From NCBI GenBank assembly GCA_020721445.1, contig DYMU01000002.1, positions 1 through 64,000 of the forward strand: a stretch of 64,000 nucleotides of DNA, written 5' to 3'. Under the pieces are notes generated by a model. It ran no database searches. It was not told where the DNA came from and was given only the letters and a program-made list of their open reading frames with translations. This DNA is from Gemmobacter nectariphilus. GTDB taxonomy: Bacteria; Pseudomonadota; Alphaproteobacteria; Rhodobacterales; Rhodobacteraceae. A program made the translations under genes and the position numbers. Below are positions 6,653-15,685 of the stretch, piece after piece (positions within the stretch are counted from its first letter, which is position 1; each line of letters starts with the position of its first letter).

Positions 6653-6693
6653 CCGCGTCAAGCCCGCGTCGGCGGGCTTGACGCGGTGTTTTT
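6653..6693 (+). terminator. Strong 15-bp hairpin with T-tract reading on the + strand
   Basis: CCGCGTCAAGCCCGC (6653-6667) and its exact complement (6672-6686) flank a 4-base loop and are followed by TGTTTTT. As a rho-independent terminator it works in the + direction, yet all genes and tRNAs for about 2.5 kb to its left lie on the minus strand. It also sits 12 bases past the 3' end of hemY, where the stem alone may end or protect the hemY transcript. Confidence 0.6.
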
Positions 6694-6704
6694 CTGTCAA
6701 CCCC

Positions 6705-8138
6705 CTAGGCTGACTTCGGCTCGCTGGTGTCCATCACCTCGGCCGTGGCCTTGATCGGGGCGGGCTGGCCGACGATCAGGGGCATCAGTTCGGTCCCGGT
6801 CGCGGAAGGCCCCGTCATTTCGGGGGCCTCGCGCCAACTGAGCGTATCAAACCCACCGCAATTGTCGCAAATCGGGTGCCATTGGGCATGCACGGCCTGG
6901 CACTTGTCACAGCACCATTGCGGGCCGCGCGGCGCTGTCAACGCCCGGGTCAACCAGCCGCGAACCACGGCATCGTCCTCGCCTTCGCCACGCGCCACGG
7001 CGGCCATGATCGCCAGTGTGCGCTGCGTCGGGTGCTTGGTGACCAGATCGCCAAGATTGCGCTTGGCGGCAGGAAAATCCTCGGCGGCGACGTGCAGTTC
7101 GGCTTGCAGCAGGCGGGTTTGTTCGTCTTCGGGCTTGATCGCGGTCAGGACCTTGAACCGTTTCAGTCGGGCGGTGGCCGTTTCTTCGGGCTCAATCTCG
7201 GCGAAAGCGGCGGCCAGGTCGGGGTGCGGCTGCATGGACCAAGCCTTTTTCAGAACGGCAGTTGCGCCCTTCTTGTCGCCTTTCGCCACCAGACTGCGCG
7301 CGGCCATGGCGGCGGCGGGAATCAGATCAGGCGACAGCCGGTTGGCCTCGATCGCGGCCTCGCGCGCCTCGATGCTGGCTGTATCGTCAATCACGGTCTT
7401 CGCCTCTTGCAGTGCCAGAACCGCATCGCGGCGGCGATAGACATCGCGTGGCAACTCGCCGGCTTTCAGCTTGGCACCAAGGGTCTGACGGGCACCCTTC
7501 CAATCAGAATGCTCTGCTTGCAGTTTCAGCAAGATATCTTGGGTTTCCACATGGCGCGGCTTCATGGCAAAGGCTTTTTCCGCCAATTTCAAGGCGGTAT
7601 CGGTATCACCTTCGGCAAGCTTTTGCTTCATCAGGCCCCGAACACCGACGAAACGGGTCTTTTCATCGCCAAGCAGCTTTTTATACGCATCGCTGGCGCG
7701 CTTGCTGTCGCCCACCGCCTCGGCTGATTGCGCCATCAGCAGCGTGGTCAGTTCCGGTGCGGCCAGATAGCGTTCGGCCCGCTGCGCCCGCGCCAAGGCC
7801 ATCCGGCCATCGCCCGAAGCCAGCGCCAGCAGGCCCTCGGTCAGGGCCTGATAACCTTTGCGCTCGCGGTTGCGATCAAAATACCGCGAAATTGCGGTTT
7901 CATCGCCATTCAGAAAGCGCAGAACCGCGACCAGCAGGCCCACCAGTTTCAGCAAGATCCAGAACGCGCCCAGGATCAGCAGCACCAGGATGACAGCCTG
8001 AAACGGGCCAAGGTTCAATTCCCAGCCCGCAACGGCCACGCGCACCCCGCCATCGGTTTCAAGCAACACGCTTGCCCCATAGGTCAGGCCACCAACGATG
8101 GCCACGAACAGAACGACTTTCAGCAAAGACCAAAGCAT
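6705..8138 (-). CDS. hemY: HemY-family TPR membrane protein with C-terminal zinc ribbon
   Basis: The start at ATG 8138 gives 477 residues. Residues ~1-70 hold two hydrophobic helices (LLKVVLFVAIVGGL and AVILVLLILGAFWILLKLV), the HemY N-terminal domain. A TPR-like helical region runs to about 400. Near the C-terminus a rubredoxin-like CDKC...CDNC pair precedes GGFDTLSW. This is the proteobacterial HemY encoded behind hemD, an inner-membrane scaffold linked to haem synthesis, not the Gram-positive oxidase of the same name. It follows mic60 and hemD on the minus strand, the usual alphaproteobacterial order. Confidence 0.85.
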   Translation of the reverse strand: MLWSLLKVVLFVAIVGGLTYGASVLLETDGGVRVAVAGWELNLGPFQAVILVLLILGAFWILLKLVGLLVAVLRFLNGDETAISRYFDRNRERKGYQALTEGLLALASGDGRMALARAQRAERYLAAPELTTLLMAQSAEAVGDSKRASDAYKKLLGDEKTRFVGVRGLMKQKLAEGDTDTALKLAEKAFAMKPRHVETQDILLKLQAEHSDWKGARQTLGAKLKAGELPRDVYRRRDAVLALQEAKTVIDDTASIEAREAAIEANRLSPDLIPAAAMAARSLVAKGDKKGATAVLKKAWSMQPHPDLAAAFAEIEPEETATARLKRFKVLTAIKPEDEQTRLLQAELHVAAEDFPAAKRNLGDLVTKHPTQRTLAIMAAVARGEGEDDAVVRGWLTRALTAPRGPQWCCDKCQAVHAQWHPICDNCGGFDTLSWREAPEMTGPSATGTELMPLIVGQPAPIKATAEVMDTSEPKSA

Positions 8139-8148
8139 CAGCGCACCC

Positions 8149-9543
8149 TCACCCTTCGACAGCAGCGGCAAGTGCCGCGATGGCACTGGCTGCATCCAGC
8201 CTGTGTTGCGCCATGGCAGACCATTCGGCCATGGCGGCCTTTCCTGCATCGGGCAAGGCCTGCAATTCGGTCAGCGCGGTTTGCAGATCGCCCGCTTTCA
8301 CGGCCGCTTCGGCGCGCGACAACACGGCATCCGGACCATCGCCTTCTTGCGGAGTCAACGACCGCGCGCCGGTAGCGCTGCGCAGGAAAGACGCGGCGCG
8401 GTCGGTCCAGTTGTCGCCGATGTTTGACCGGATCGACGTATCAAGCGCCGCCCGCGCCGCCACCGGGAACCCGGCGATCAAGACCGCCGATGATGGCACG
8501 CCGGTTTCGGCGGACTGGGTCAGAATGTCGGGCACATCAAAGCCCGCCAGATCGGGCAAGGCATCGGCAAACGGGCTGCCGCTTTCCAGCGCGGCCGTCA
8601 GGCGACCGACAGATGCCTTGGCCAAAGCGATGCGTGCGGTTTCTTCGGCTTCGGCCTTCATGGCGGCGGCCGAGGCCTCGGCTTCGGCGATCTGGGCCTT
8701 GGCTTCGTCAACCATGGCCAGAACCCCGGCGCGTGCGTCGCCCTCTTCCAGCTTCAGCACATCCATTTCGGCGCGCAGGGCCTTTACGGTGGCGACCAGA
8801 TCAGAAGGAACACCATCCGCCGAAATGATCGGACCCGCCGCTTCCAGCGTTGCAAGCCGGGCTTCCAGCGCGGCAATCGCATCCGTCACCGGCGCAAGAT
8901 CGGGCTCTGCCGCCACGGGCCGCGACTCAAGCGCTGCGACGCGGTCTGCCAGTGTCGCCTCTTCCAGCGCACCGATTCGCGTTGTCAGCGCCTGCATCGC
9001 CGCCTGTTCTTCGGCAGATGGGGCGGGGGCAGGCAGCAGACCGGGGATCGGGTTGAAGGTGGCCAAGGCATAACCGGCTGCCGCCGCAACAACACCGCCA
9101 AGGGCCATTCCGAAAAATCCGCCGCCCGATTTTTTCGGTGTGGGCGGCGGGGCCGAGGGGGCCGGCGGCGGGGTGGGTTCAGGCCGGGTATCTTCAATGA
9201 TCTCGGCGTCAGTCACATCCGACCGATCTTGCGACTGCGGGCTGTCATCGCCCAAAGCTTCAAGGATTTCATCCGCTTCAACGGTTTCGATAAACTCATC
9301 TGCGCGCTTGCGATCGGCGTCCTCGGCAGCCTGTTCTGCCCAGCTGGCCACCTCGGCATCAAGGATTTTGGACTCATCATCCAGCAAGGCCGGTGTGACC
9401 GTCTCGTCGCCCGGCACCGCCGAGGCCGTGTCGGCAGCGTCAGACGGCGTGTCGGAACTGGGGCTGGCTTCGACCGATTCAGGACCGGTCATCTGGCCAT
9501 CATCGGTTTCGGCCTCTTGGTTTGGGCGGACTGGTGTGGCCAT
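8149..9543 (-). CDS. mic60: Mitofilin/Mic60 homologue of the hemD-hemY cluster
   Basis: ATG 9543, with AGGA nine bases upstream, is preferred over the in-frame ATG 9552. The product has 464 aa. An acidic Glu/Asp/Ser-rich cytoplasmic N-terminus (about 1-130) leads to one transmembrane helix (FFGMALGGVVAAAAGYALATF). A long Ala/Glu-rich coiled coil follows, then a C-terminal mitofilin-like domain. Alphaproteobacterial Mic60 lies beside hemY and shapes intracytoplasmic membranes, as mitochondrial Mic60 shapes cristae. Assignment rests on topology, coiled coil and synteny; sequence identity in this family is low. Confidence 0.75.
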   Translation of the reverse strand: MATPVRPNQEAETDDGQMTGPESVEASPSSDTPSDAADTASAVPGDETVTPALLDDESKILDAEVASWAEQAAEDADRKRADEFIETVEADEILEALGDDSPQSQDRSDVTDAEIIEDTRPEPTPPPAPSAPPPTPKKSGGGFFGMALGGVVAAAAGYALATFNPIPGLLPAPAPSAEEQAAMQALTTRIGALEEATLADRVAALESRPVAAEPDLAPVTDAIAALEARLATLEAAGPIISADGVPSDLVATVKALRAEMDVLKLEEGDARAGVLAMVDEAKAQIAEAEASAAAMKAEAEETARIALAKASVGRLTAALESGSPFADALPDLAGFDVPDILTQSAETGVPSSAVLIAGFPVAARAALDTSIRSNIGDNWTDRAASFLRSATGARSLTPQEGDGPDAVLSRAEAAVKAGDLQTALTELQALPDAGKAAMAEWSAMAQHRLDAASAIAALAAAVEG

Positions 9544-9619
9544 GGTGTACATTCCTGTTTACACTTTGGCAGGCGAGCCTGCGATTTAACGCGATCCTAA
9601 TCCTGCTCGTTAGTGGTCA

Positions 9620-10345
9620 TCAAGCATTCAAAAAGCAATGATCCATCGCAAGAAGCAGGTCTTTCTGTGTCGGGGCGGCGGCAACCTTAACCTGTTGAAC
9701 CTGCATATCTGCAACGGCTTGCGCCACCGCAGGGCTAAGGACCACCACATGCAGCGTGGCATGCAGCGTCAACCCCGCACATGCTGCGCCGAAAAGCCGC
9801 GCACTGCGGGGCGAAAACAGCGGCACGATCACCGGACCACAAGACTGTAAGGTAAACTTGACAGTTTCGTTGAGCGGACTCGGCTCTTGGGCATAGATGA
9901 CCCGGCTTTCCGCCCTCACCCCGCGATCTGCCAGGGCCTGCGCCACATCGCCAACCGAATCACGCCCATGCAGGTGCAGGAAAGGCGCGTCCTCGGGGTG
10001 GTTGGCCAGCATTTGTGCCAGATCACCAGACGCGCCATTTGCCGAAATCGACTCGAAGCCCAGCGCCCTTGCCACCTCGGCGGTGCGATCACCCACGCAA
10101 TAGGCACGCCGTGGCAGCGACAGGTCCAGCGTGCGCGCCGCTTGCACGCCGGTTTCCGAGGTAAAGACCACGGAATGGAAGGCACCGGGTTCGACCTGCG
10201 TTGCCACCACCACCGGGCACAGCAGCGGGCTGAGGATCGGATTGACCTTGTCGCCATAGCGGTCCAGCAAAGCCTGCCGGAACCGCGACGCCTGCGGCTC
10301 GGGCCGGGTGATCAGGACCGGAATGGCGCGGGATTGCGAGACCAT
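9620..10345 (-). CDS. hemD: Uroporphyrinogen-III synthase
   Basis: HemD closes and inverts ring D of hydroxymethylbilane to make uroporphyrinogen III. The 241-residue product begins with the typical [13 protein letters not shown] motif and later has [12 protein letters not shown] and a C-terminal [14 protein letters not shown] 10345 ([10 protein letters not shown]) is favoured because the alternative at 10381 would leave only nine bases to the divergent tsaD start. It heads the hemD-mic60-hemY unit; hemC is not next to it. The family is poorly conserved, so the N-terminal motif and synteny carry the call. Confidence 0.85.
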   Translation of the reverse strand: MVSQSRAIPVLITRPEPQASRFRQALLDRYGDKVNPILSPLLCPVVVATQVEPGAFHSVVFTSETGVQAARTLDLSLPRRAYCVGDRTAEVARALGFESISANGASGDLAQMLANHPEDAPFLHLHGRDSVGDVAQALADRGVRAESRVIYAQEPSPLNETVKFTLQSCGPVIVPLFSPRSARLFGAACAGLTLHATLHVVVLSPAVAQAVADMQVQQVKVAAAPTQKDLLLAMDHCFLNA

Positions 10346-10390
10346 GGCACAGGTGTTACCTGCGACAGACAGATTTCGCAACGGCGGACC

Positions 10391-11482
10391 ATGCGGGCAC
10401 CCCTAACCTTTCTTGGCATCGAATCAAGCTGCGACGACTCGGCCGCTGCCGTCGTGCGCGTGGGCGACCGGGCCGAGGTGCTGTCTTCGGTGGTGGAAGG
10501 CCAGGTGGTTCTGCATGCGGCCTTCGGCGGCGTGGTGCCGGAAATCGCCGCCCGCGCCCATGCCGAACGGCTGGACGGCTGTGTCGAGCGCGCGTTGGAT
10601 CAGGCCGGGCTGACGCTGGCCGATCTGGACGGCATCGCCGTGACCGCAGGGCCGGGGCTGATTGGCGGCGTGCTGTCGGGGGTGATGCTGGCCAAGGGGT
10701 TGGCCGCGGGCACCGGCCTGCCGCTGGTGGGGGTCAACCACCTTGCCGGCCATGCGCTGACGCCGCGGTTGACCGACGGGCTGGCATTTCCCTACCTGAT
10801 GCTGCTGGTATCGGGCGGGCATTGCCAGTTTCTGATCGTGGGCGGGCCCGAGGATTTTCGCCGGATCGGCGGCACCATCGACGATGCACCCGGCGAGGCG
10901 TTTGACAAGACCGCCAAGCTGCTTGGCCTGCCGCAACCCGGTGGCCCAGCGGTCGAGGCCGAGGCCGCGTTTGGCGATGCCGCGCGCTTTGTGCTGCCGC
11001 GCCCGCTGCTGGACCGGCCGGGCTGTGACATGTCGTTTTCCGGGTTGAAAACGGCGCTGCTGCGGGCACGCGATGCGCTGATCGCTGAACAGGGCGGGCT
11101 GATGGTGGCAGACCGGCGCGATCTGTGCGCCGGGTTCCAGACGGCGGTGACCGCGGTTCTGGCCGAGAAAACCCGCCGCGCGCTGGAGGTTTATCTTGAG
11201 ACTACCCCCCCGAACCCGGCTTTTGCCATCGCAGGTGGTGTGGCGGCCAATACCCCCATTCGCGCCGCGTTAGAGACGCTTTGTGCGGGCCATGGCGTGC
11301 GGTTTGTCGCGCCACCCTTGCGGCTGTGCACCGACAATGCTGCGATGATCGCCTATGCCGGTATCGAACGCTTTCGTCTGGGCCATCGGGATGACGCCAC
11401 CCTGTCGGCCCGGCCACGCTGGCCGCTGGACCAGACCGCGCCCGCGATGATCGGGTCGGGCAAGAAGGGGGCCAAGGCATGA
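10391..11482 (+). CDS. tsaD: tRNA N6-adenosine threonylcarbamoyltransferase TsaD
   Basis: TsaD transfers the threonylcarbamoyl group to A37 of ANN-decoding tRNAs. The 363-residue sequence starts at the [15 protein letters not shown] signature and has the iron-binding HAERL and NHLAGH motifs, LVSGGHC, and the C-terminal [13 protein letters not shown] and [12 protein letters not shown]. The start ATG 10391 gives [11 protein letters not shown]. Its TGA overlaps gpsA by ATGA. The partner tsaE is at 23.4 kb in the same window. It is divergent from hemD across a 45-bp gap. Confidence 0.97.
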   Translation: MRAPLTFLGIESSCDDSAAAVVRVGDRAEVLSSVVEGQVVLHAAFGGVVPEIAARAHAERLDGCVERALDQAGLTLADLDGIAVTAGPGLIGGVLSGVMLAKGLAAGTGLPLVGVNHLAGHALTPRLTDGLAFPYLMLLVSGGHCQFLIVGGPEDFRRIGGTIDDAPGEAFDKTAKLLGLPQPGGPAVEAEAAFGDAARFVLPRPLLDRPGCDMSFSGLKTALLRARDALIAEQGGLMVADRRDLCAGFQTAVTAVLAEKTRRALEVYLETTPPNPAFAIAGGVAANTPIRAALETLCAGHGVRFVAPPLRLCTDNAAMIAYAGIERFRLGHRDDATLSARPRWPLDQTAPAMIGSGKKGAKA

Positions 11483-12444
11483 TCGGCATCGCAGGCGCCG
11501 GGGCATTCGGGTCGGCCTTGGCGGTGGCGCTGGGCCATGCCGGGCAAGACGTCACGCTGTGGGCGCGGGATGCGGATCAGGTCAGGCAAATGGCCGAGAC
11601 GCGGCGCAACCCGCGCCATCTGGGCAGCGTCAGCTTGCCGCAAACAGTGTCTGTCACGGCGGAAATGGGCGATTTGCGCCGCGCAAAAGCCGTGCTTCTG
11701 GCGGTTCCGATGCAATCATTGCGCGGCTTCATGGCCGATCACGGCGGCGCGCTGGACGCTGTGCCTTTGGTGGCCTGCTGCAAGGGCATGGACCTTGCGA
11801 CACTGCACGGCCCCACCGCGCTGATCCGGCAAAGCCAGCCACAGGCCACGCTGGCCTGCCTGACCGGCCCCAGTTTCGCGGTGGATATCGCCCATGGCCT
11901 GCCCACCGCCCTGACCCTTGCCTGCGAAAGCGATGCCGGAGAGATGCTTCAGCATCTGCTTTCGACCCCAACCCTGCGGATTTATCGCACCACCGATGTG
12001 ATCGGGGCCGAACTTGGCGGCGCGCTGAAGAATGTAATCGCCATTGCCGCCGGCATTGTCATCGGGGCAGGCTTGGGCGAAAGCGCGCGCGCCGCACTGG
12101 TGACGCGCGGCTTTGCCGAGATGGTGCGGTTTGCCAGCCGCATGGGGGCGCGGCCCGAGACGCTGATGGGCCTGTCAGGTCTGGGCGATCTGGTGCTGAC
12201 CTGCACCTCGGATCAATCGCGCAACTTTCGCCACGGACAGGCGCTGGGTCAGGGCATTGCCCCAGATGCACGCCTGACGGTGGAAGGCGTGGCTACTGCG
12301 CAGGCGATTTTGACCCAGGCATCGCGCCTTGGCATGGCCGCACAAATCCCGGTGACGGCCATGGTGGCGCAGGTTACCTCTGGCCGAATCGGTATTGCCG
12401 AGGCCATTCATGCCCTGATGACCCGCCCCCTGAAAGAGGAATAG
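11479..12444 (+). CDS. gpsA: Glycerol-3-phosphate dehydrogenase [NAD(P)+]
   Basis: GpsA reduces dihydroxyacetone phosphate to sn-glycerol-3-phosphate for phospholipid synthesis. The 321-residue protein opens with the Rossmann motif [13 protein letters not shown] and shows [22 protein letters not shown], the [12 protein letters not shown] helix with the catalytic Lys, and [11 protein letters not shown] with SRNFRHG. The start overlaps the tsaD stop. YciI and EVE genes follow almost without gaps, so tsaD-gpsA-yciI-EVE is probably one operon. Confidence 0.97.
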   Translation: MIGIAGAGAFGSALAVALGHAGQDVTLWARDADQVRQMAETRRNPRHLGSVSLPQTVSVTAEMGDLRRAKAVLLAVPMQSLRGFMADHGGALDAVPLVACCKGMDLATLHGPTALIRQSQPQATLACLTGPSFAVDIAHGLPTALTLACESDAGEMLQHLLSTPTLRIYRTTDVIGAELGGALKNVIAIAAGIVIGAGLGESARAALVTRGFAEMVRFASRMGARPETLMGLSGLGDLVLTCTSDQSRNFRHGQALGQGIAPDARLTVEGVATAQAILTQASRLGMAAQIPVTAMVAQVTSGRIGIAEAIHALMTRPLKEE

Positions 12445-12447
12445 ACC

Positions 12448-12720
12448 ATGCGCGCTGCCCTGATCTGCATTGATAAACCCGGCCATCTGCAAATCCGGCT
12501 GGACACCCGCGCCGCCCATCTGGCCTATGTCGACGCTTCGGGCATGGTCGAAATCGCCGGGCCGTTTCTGGATGCAGACGGCACGATGATCGGCAGCCTT
12601 GTGGTGCTGACCGTCACGTCCATGGATCAGGCGCGGGCCTGGGCCGACGCAGACCCCTATGCCAAGGCCGGATTGTTCGAAAGCGTCGCCATCCATGAAT
12701 GGAAAAAGGTGGTGGGATGA
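12448..12720 (+). CDS. YciI-like small protein
   Basis: This 90-residue protein has the ferredoxin-like YciI fold hallmarks: an early HLAYV region, IAGPFLDADGTMIGSLVVL, and an ADADPYAKAGLFESVAIHEW C-terminus with the conserved DPY. Family members include a dehydrochlorinase relative, but most have no known reaction. It starts three bases after gpsA and overlaps the EVE gene by ATGA, so it is cotranscribed with both. Confidence 0.88.
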   Translation: MRAALICIDKPGHLQIRLDTRAAHLAYVDASGMVEIAGPFLDADGTMIGSLVVLTVTSMDQARAWADADPYAKAGLFESVAIHEWKKVVG

Positions 12721-13145
12721 GGTTCTGGCTGTTCAAATCCGAACCCGAAGCCTGGAGTTGGGACCAGCAGGTCGCAAAGGGGCCGGCGGGCGAGGAATGG
12801 ACAGGCGTTCGCAACTATCAGGCCCGCAACAACATGCGGGCGATGCAGGTGGGCGATCTTGGGTTTTTCTATCACTCCAATGTCGGCAAAGAGATCGTCG
12901 GCATCGTCGAGGTGATCCGGACCAGCGCACCCGACAGCACCACGGACGATCCGCGGTGGGATTGCGTGGTGATCAAGGCGGTCTGCCCCGTCCGGCACCC
13001 GGTCACACTGGACACCTGCAAGCTGCAACCGGGGCTGGAGGGGATGGCGTTGGTCACCAACACCCGCCTGTCGGTGCAACCGGTCAGCGATGCGGAATGG
13101 CGGATTGTCTGCGGTCTGGCAGGGCTTGATCCTATCGGCCTGTAG
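12717..13145 (+). CDS. EVE (PUA-like) domain protein
   Basis: The ATG at 12717 overlaps the upstream stop and gives 142 residues starting MRFWLFKSEPEAWSW, the classic EVE opening. WTGVRNYQARNNMR, GDLGFFYHSN and the IVGIVEV strand follow. EVE domains have a PUA-like pocket and bind modified nucleobases in RNA or DNA. Here the domain stands alone next to YciI and GpsA, as is common in proteobacteria. Its last 14 bases overlap the 3' end of the convergent subtilase-like gene. Confidence 0.93.
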   Translation: MRFWLFKSEPEAWSWDQQVAKGPAGEEWTGVRNYQARNNMRAMQVGDLGFFYHSNVGKEIVGIVEVIRTSAPDSTTDDPRWDCVVIKAVCPVRHPVTLDTCKLQPGLEGMALVTNTRLSVQPVSDAEWRIVCGLAGLDPIGL

Positions 13146-14541
13146 ATCTTTGGCCGGCAATGGCCGCGATCACGGTCTGCGCCTGTTCGGCCAAATGCCG
13201 TTCCTGGGCCTGCGACAAGCGCAATTTGCCTTTGCTGCCCCAGATCGGCAGACCAGCACCTTGCACCGAAGGGTGCAGGCCAAGATCGGCACAATGCGCC
13301 CGAAGCGCCGCGTGCAGGGCCATGACACGCGCCTCGGTGCGCGGTAAAATCGCAAGGTTGGGCGCGGTTTGCAAAAGGCGCGCCAGAAAGCCTGTGGCGA
13401 AGGCAGCGGCCAGAACTGTTCCCGAAACCGTGCGCTGGCCAATATTCAGACCAACGCCGGGGGCCAGAACGTCAAGGCCGCTGCCCGGCGCGCCCCTGCC
13501 AAAGGCAGCAAACCCGTCACCCCCCGCATCGGCAAGAAGGTGCCGGATCGATCGGTCTGCGCTGCGCCCAATGGCGCCAACCCCCAGCACCTCGGGCCAG
13601 GCCGCTGGAAACCGGACGGGGCAACAGGTTTCGCCCACCGGTGCTATGACGACAAGGCCGGCCCCGCGCGCCAATCGCAGCGCGCGCAGCATCCGTGGGT
13701 CAGGATACGGGCAAGACACCGCCAGACAGACAAGATCAAGCTGTTGACGCACGCAGTGGTCCAGCGCCGCGATCAGGTCGGTGACACGCGCCCGCAGCGG
13801 CAATGACAGGTGGTGAATCTCGACGCCCGGCGCGCAACCGCCCAGGATCTGCGTCAGCGCCGAGGTCAAGGGGCTGTGGGTTTCGGGCCGGGCGGGGCAA
13901 GCTTTCGGACGGTTCCAGTCGGTCACCAACTGATCATCGCACAGCGGGGCGATCACACAGCCTTCGCATCCGGCGCGGACCTTGCCCCAGGGATGACAGG
14001 AAATGACGGCGACCCGAACCAAGGATGCGCCCAGCACAGACAGGCTTGGCACCGTGTGCAGGCGCATTGCCTCTAGGCCCCAACAGGGGCGATCATTTTC
14101 CGCCTCTGGGATTGCCTCCAGCACCACGGTGTTGTGCTGCGACAGGGTGGGCCGGGTTTCCAGCAACCTTGGTTTGACCTGTCGCAGCGTGAGGTATCCG
14201 TCGGCTTCGACCAGCAAAAGCGTTTGTGCGGTATCGGGAACGGCCACAACCGAAAGCAAGGCCCGACCCAAGACATCCGTCTCGACGCAATCGCCACCAT
14301 CGGGGATGGCGGTCAGAACGGTGACGGTGGCCCCCGAAACCGGCCGCCCCCGCGCATCGGTTACGCGCAGATCAATCTTGCGCCTTGGGCCATAAACCAA
14401 AGCGGATGCCGGGGCTGCGGCCTTGGTCAGGGTTTCCTGATACAGGCCTTGTGCGGTCAGGGCCTCTTGTTCCGCCAGGATGCCACGACGGATCGGCACC
14501 CAACGGCGTGACCATCCCTTTTCGTGATCCGCACCTGTCAT
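13132..14541 (-). CDS. Subtilase-fold protein with missing catalytic residues
   Basis: A start at ATG 14541 (MTGADHEKGW) gives 469 residues; longer in-frame starts extend into poor coding sequence. Residues ~53-120 look like an Ig-like or carboxypeptidase-regulatory fold (RPVSGATVTVLTA). The rest follows a subtilisin plan. RVAVISCHPWGK (about 176-187) stands where VAVIDTG should be, so the Asp is Ser181. H222 may be the His. APVGE (300-304) stands for AAAGN, and SGTVLAAAFATG (373-384) has Val376 in place of the nucleophile Ser. No signal peptide is evident. I infer an inactive, scaffold-type relative of peptidase family S8. Confidence 0.65.
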   Translation of the reverse strand: MTGADHEKGWSRRWVPIRRGILAEQEALTAQGLYQETLTKAAAPASALVYGPRRKIDLRVTDARGRPVSGATVTVLTAIPDGGDCVETDVLGRALLSVVAVPDTAQTLLLVEADGYLTLRQVKPRLLETRPTLSQHNTVVLEAIPEAENDRPCWGLEAMRLHTVPSLSVLGASLVRVAVISCHPWGKVRAGCEGCVIAPLCDDQLVTDWNRPKACPARPETHSPLTSALTQILGGCAPGVEIHHLSLPLRARVTDLIAALDHCVRQQLDLVCLAVSCPYPDPRMLRALRLARGAGLVVIAPVGETCCPVRFPAAWPEVLGVGAIGRSADRSIRHLLADAGGDGFAAFGRGAPGSGLDVLAPGVGLNIGQRTVSGTVLAAAFATGFLARLLQTAPNLAILPRTEARVMALHAALRAHCADLGLHPSVQGAGLPIWGSKGKLRLSQAQERHLAEQAQTVIAAIAGQRSTGR

Positions 14542-15175
14542 TTCCCTATCCTCACTTACCGTTTTACCGTCGCAATCAACGTCTGGCGAGTCTTTCCGCC
14601 CGCGCCTTCGGACCACACAGGAAAGACGCAATCTGATCTTCCATGGTGCCATACCGGGGCTTTTTGACCGTTTCATGCCGAAGGTAAGGCGCGACCGGCA
14701 CGCGCCTGATGGCAAAGCAGGCTAGTGATGGGTATTTGGCAAGAGAGGCGGGCCGCTTCAAAGGCAAGGCCGCCGCCAGCATGGCTGCCCTGTGACCCCC
14801 TCGGTGCCTTGACCTGCAATGATGCTGGTCCGTCAGCCAGTCACCCTTTTGCGCGGCGCTGGACCACGGCACGGCGGGTGCGCTTCTGACGTGGCGATAC
14901 CTTGGCTGTCGGCCAGCCCGCCACCATTGGGCGTGATCGTAGCCGGCTGTCGATGCTGATTTAGCGTGCCACAGCAGCGCTTTAGTTCACAAATGGTTGT
15001 AAAATGGAGGGCCCCGACCCCAACAGGACCCTCCATCCACCCCACGTGCTCCCCTGGCACCACACGTGTTCTGAAAAAGGGTCCCGGGCATACTGCCCTG
15101 TTCTTGTTACGCTACAGGAGACCAAGGTCGCCGCGCAAGTTCGACAAAGATAAAACTGTAATCTTGGCGGTGTCA
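14542..15175. other. Intergenic stretch without a convincing gene
   Basis: About 630 bases separate the subtilase-like gene from the DUF2853 terminator. Open frames here have poor starts and no recognisable products. The best is a 22-codon frame on the minus strand (14576-14644) starting MEDQIASFL without a ribosome site. The only structured element I see is the hairpin at 15001-15036. Confidence 0.5.
15001..15036 (-). terminator. Minus-strand hairpin followed by TTTT
   Basis: ATGGAGGG (15004-15011) pairs perfectly with CCCTCCAT (15029-15036), and on the minus strand three more pairs extend the stem to 11 bp. The next minus-strand bases are TTTT. This is a fair rho-independent terminator for leftward transcription. 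The DUF2853 gene already has its own terminator about 140 bases earlier, so this one may end a separate small transcript or act as a backup. Confidence 0.45.
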
Positions 15176-15205
15176 CGAAAAAGGCCCCACGGCAGATGGG
15201 GCCTT
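15176..15205 (-). terminator. Rho-independent terminator of the DUF2853 gene
   Basis: AAGGCCCCA (15181-15189) and TGGGGCCTT (15197-15205) form a 9-bp GC-rich stem with a 7-base loop. Read leftward, the stem is followed by a run of T residues. It lies 22 bases beyond the stop of the DUF2853 gene. Confidence 0.85.
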
Positions 15206-15227
15206 TTCGGGTCTTTTCGCGGGCAGC

Positions 15228-15569
15228 TTACTTGTACACGGCTTCCTTGCCGAAATGCTTGGTCAGCATGTAATACACCACAGCGCGGTATTTGCTGCGG
15301 TTTGACCGACCATAGGTGTCAATCACCGCGTGGATTGCTTCCATCAGTCGGGGGCTGTCTTCCAGCCCCAGCTTTTTCATCAGAAAGTTTTTCTTGATCG
15401 TCTCCAACTCGCTGTCATCGGTTCCGGCAACGGTCGAAGCATCATCATTATAGATCGCAGGTCCACAGCCGATGGTCACTTTGGTCAACAGGGCCATGTC
15501 TGGCGTCATGTTGCATTTGGTGGTCAGGTCGTCGGCATATTTCGCAATCAGGTCGTCACGCTTGCTCAT
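15228..15569 (-). CDS. DUF2853 family protein
   Basis: This 113-residue soluble helical protein begins MSKRDDLIAKYADDL and has CGPAIYNDDASTVAG and the conserved YGRSNRSKYRAVVYYMLTKHFGKE end. I recognise it as DUF2853, widespread in Rhodobacterales and Bacteroidetes, with no known function. It stands alone with its own terminator. Confidence 0.88.
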   Translation of the reverse strand: MSKRDDLIAKYADDLTTKCNMTPDMALLTKVTIGCGPAIYNDDASTVAGTDDSELETIKKNFLMKKLGLEDSPRLMEAIHAVIDTYGRSNRSKYRAVVYYMLTKHFGKEAVYK

Positions 15570-15685
15570 GGTTTTTTGTCCCCGTCAGGCTTGCTTTTGG
15601 CCGCTCGGCAAGCTTAGGCGGAAATCCCGCAGCAAACCAAGGGAAAAATCCAGCCGTCTGCGCTCTGGTCGGTGCAAGCGCAAAC

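Noticed and set aside
14576-14872. Small minus-strand gene upstream of the subtilase-like gene
   Set aside because: The longest frame has an unnatural composition and no ribosome site. The 22-codon frame inside it is too short to support without conservation data.
15036-15070. CACGTG-containing sequences as a further parS site
   Set aside because: The CACGTG-centred sequences near 15043 and 15062 match only the six central bases. The outer TGTTT/AAACA arms are absent.
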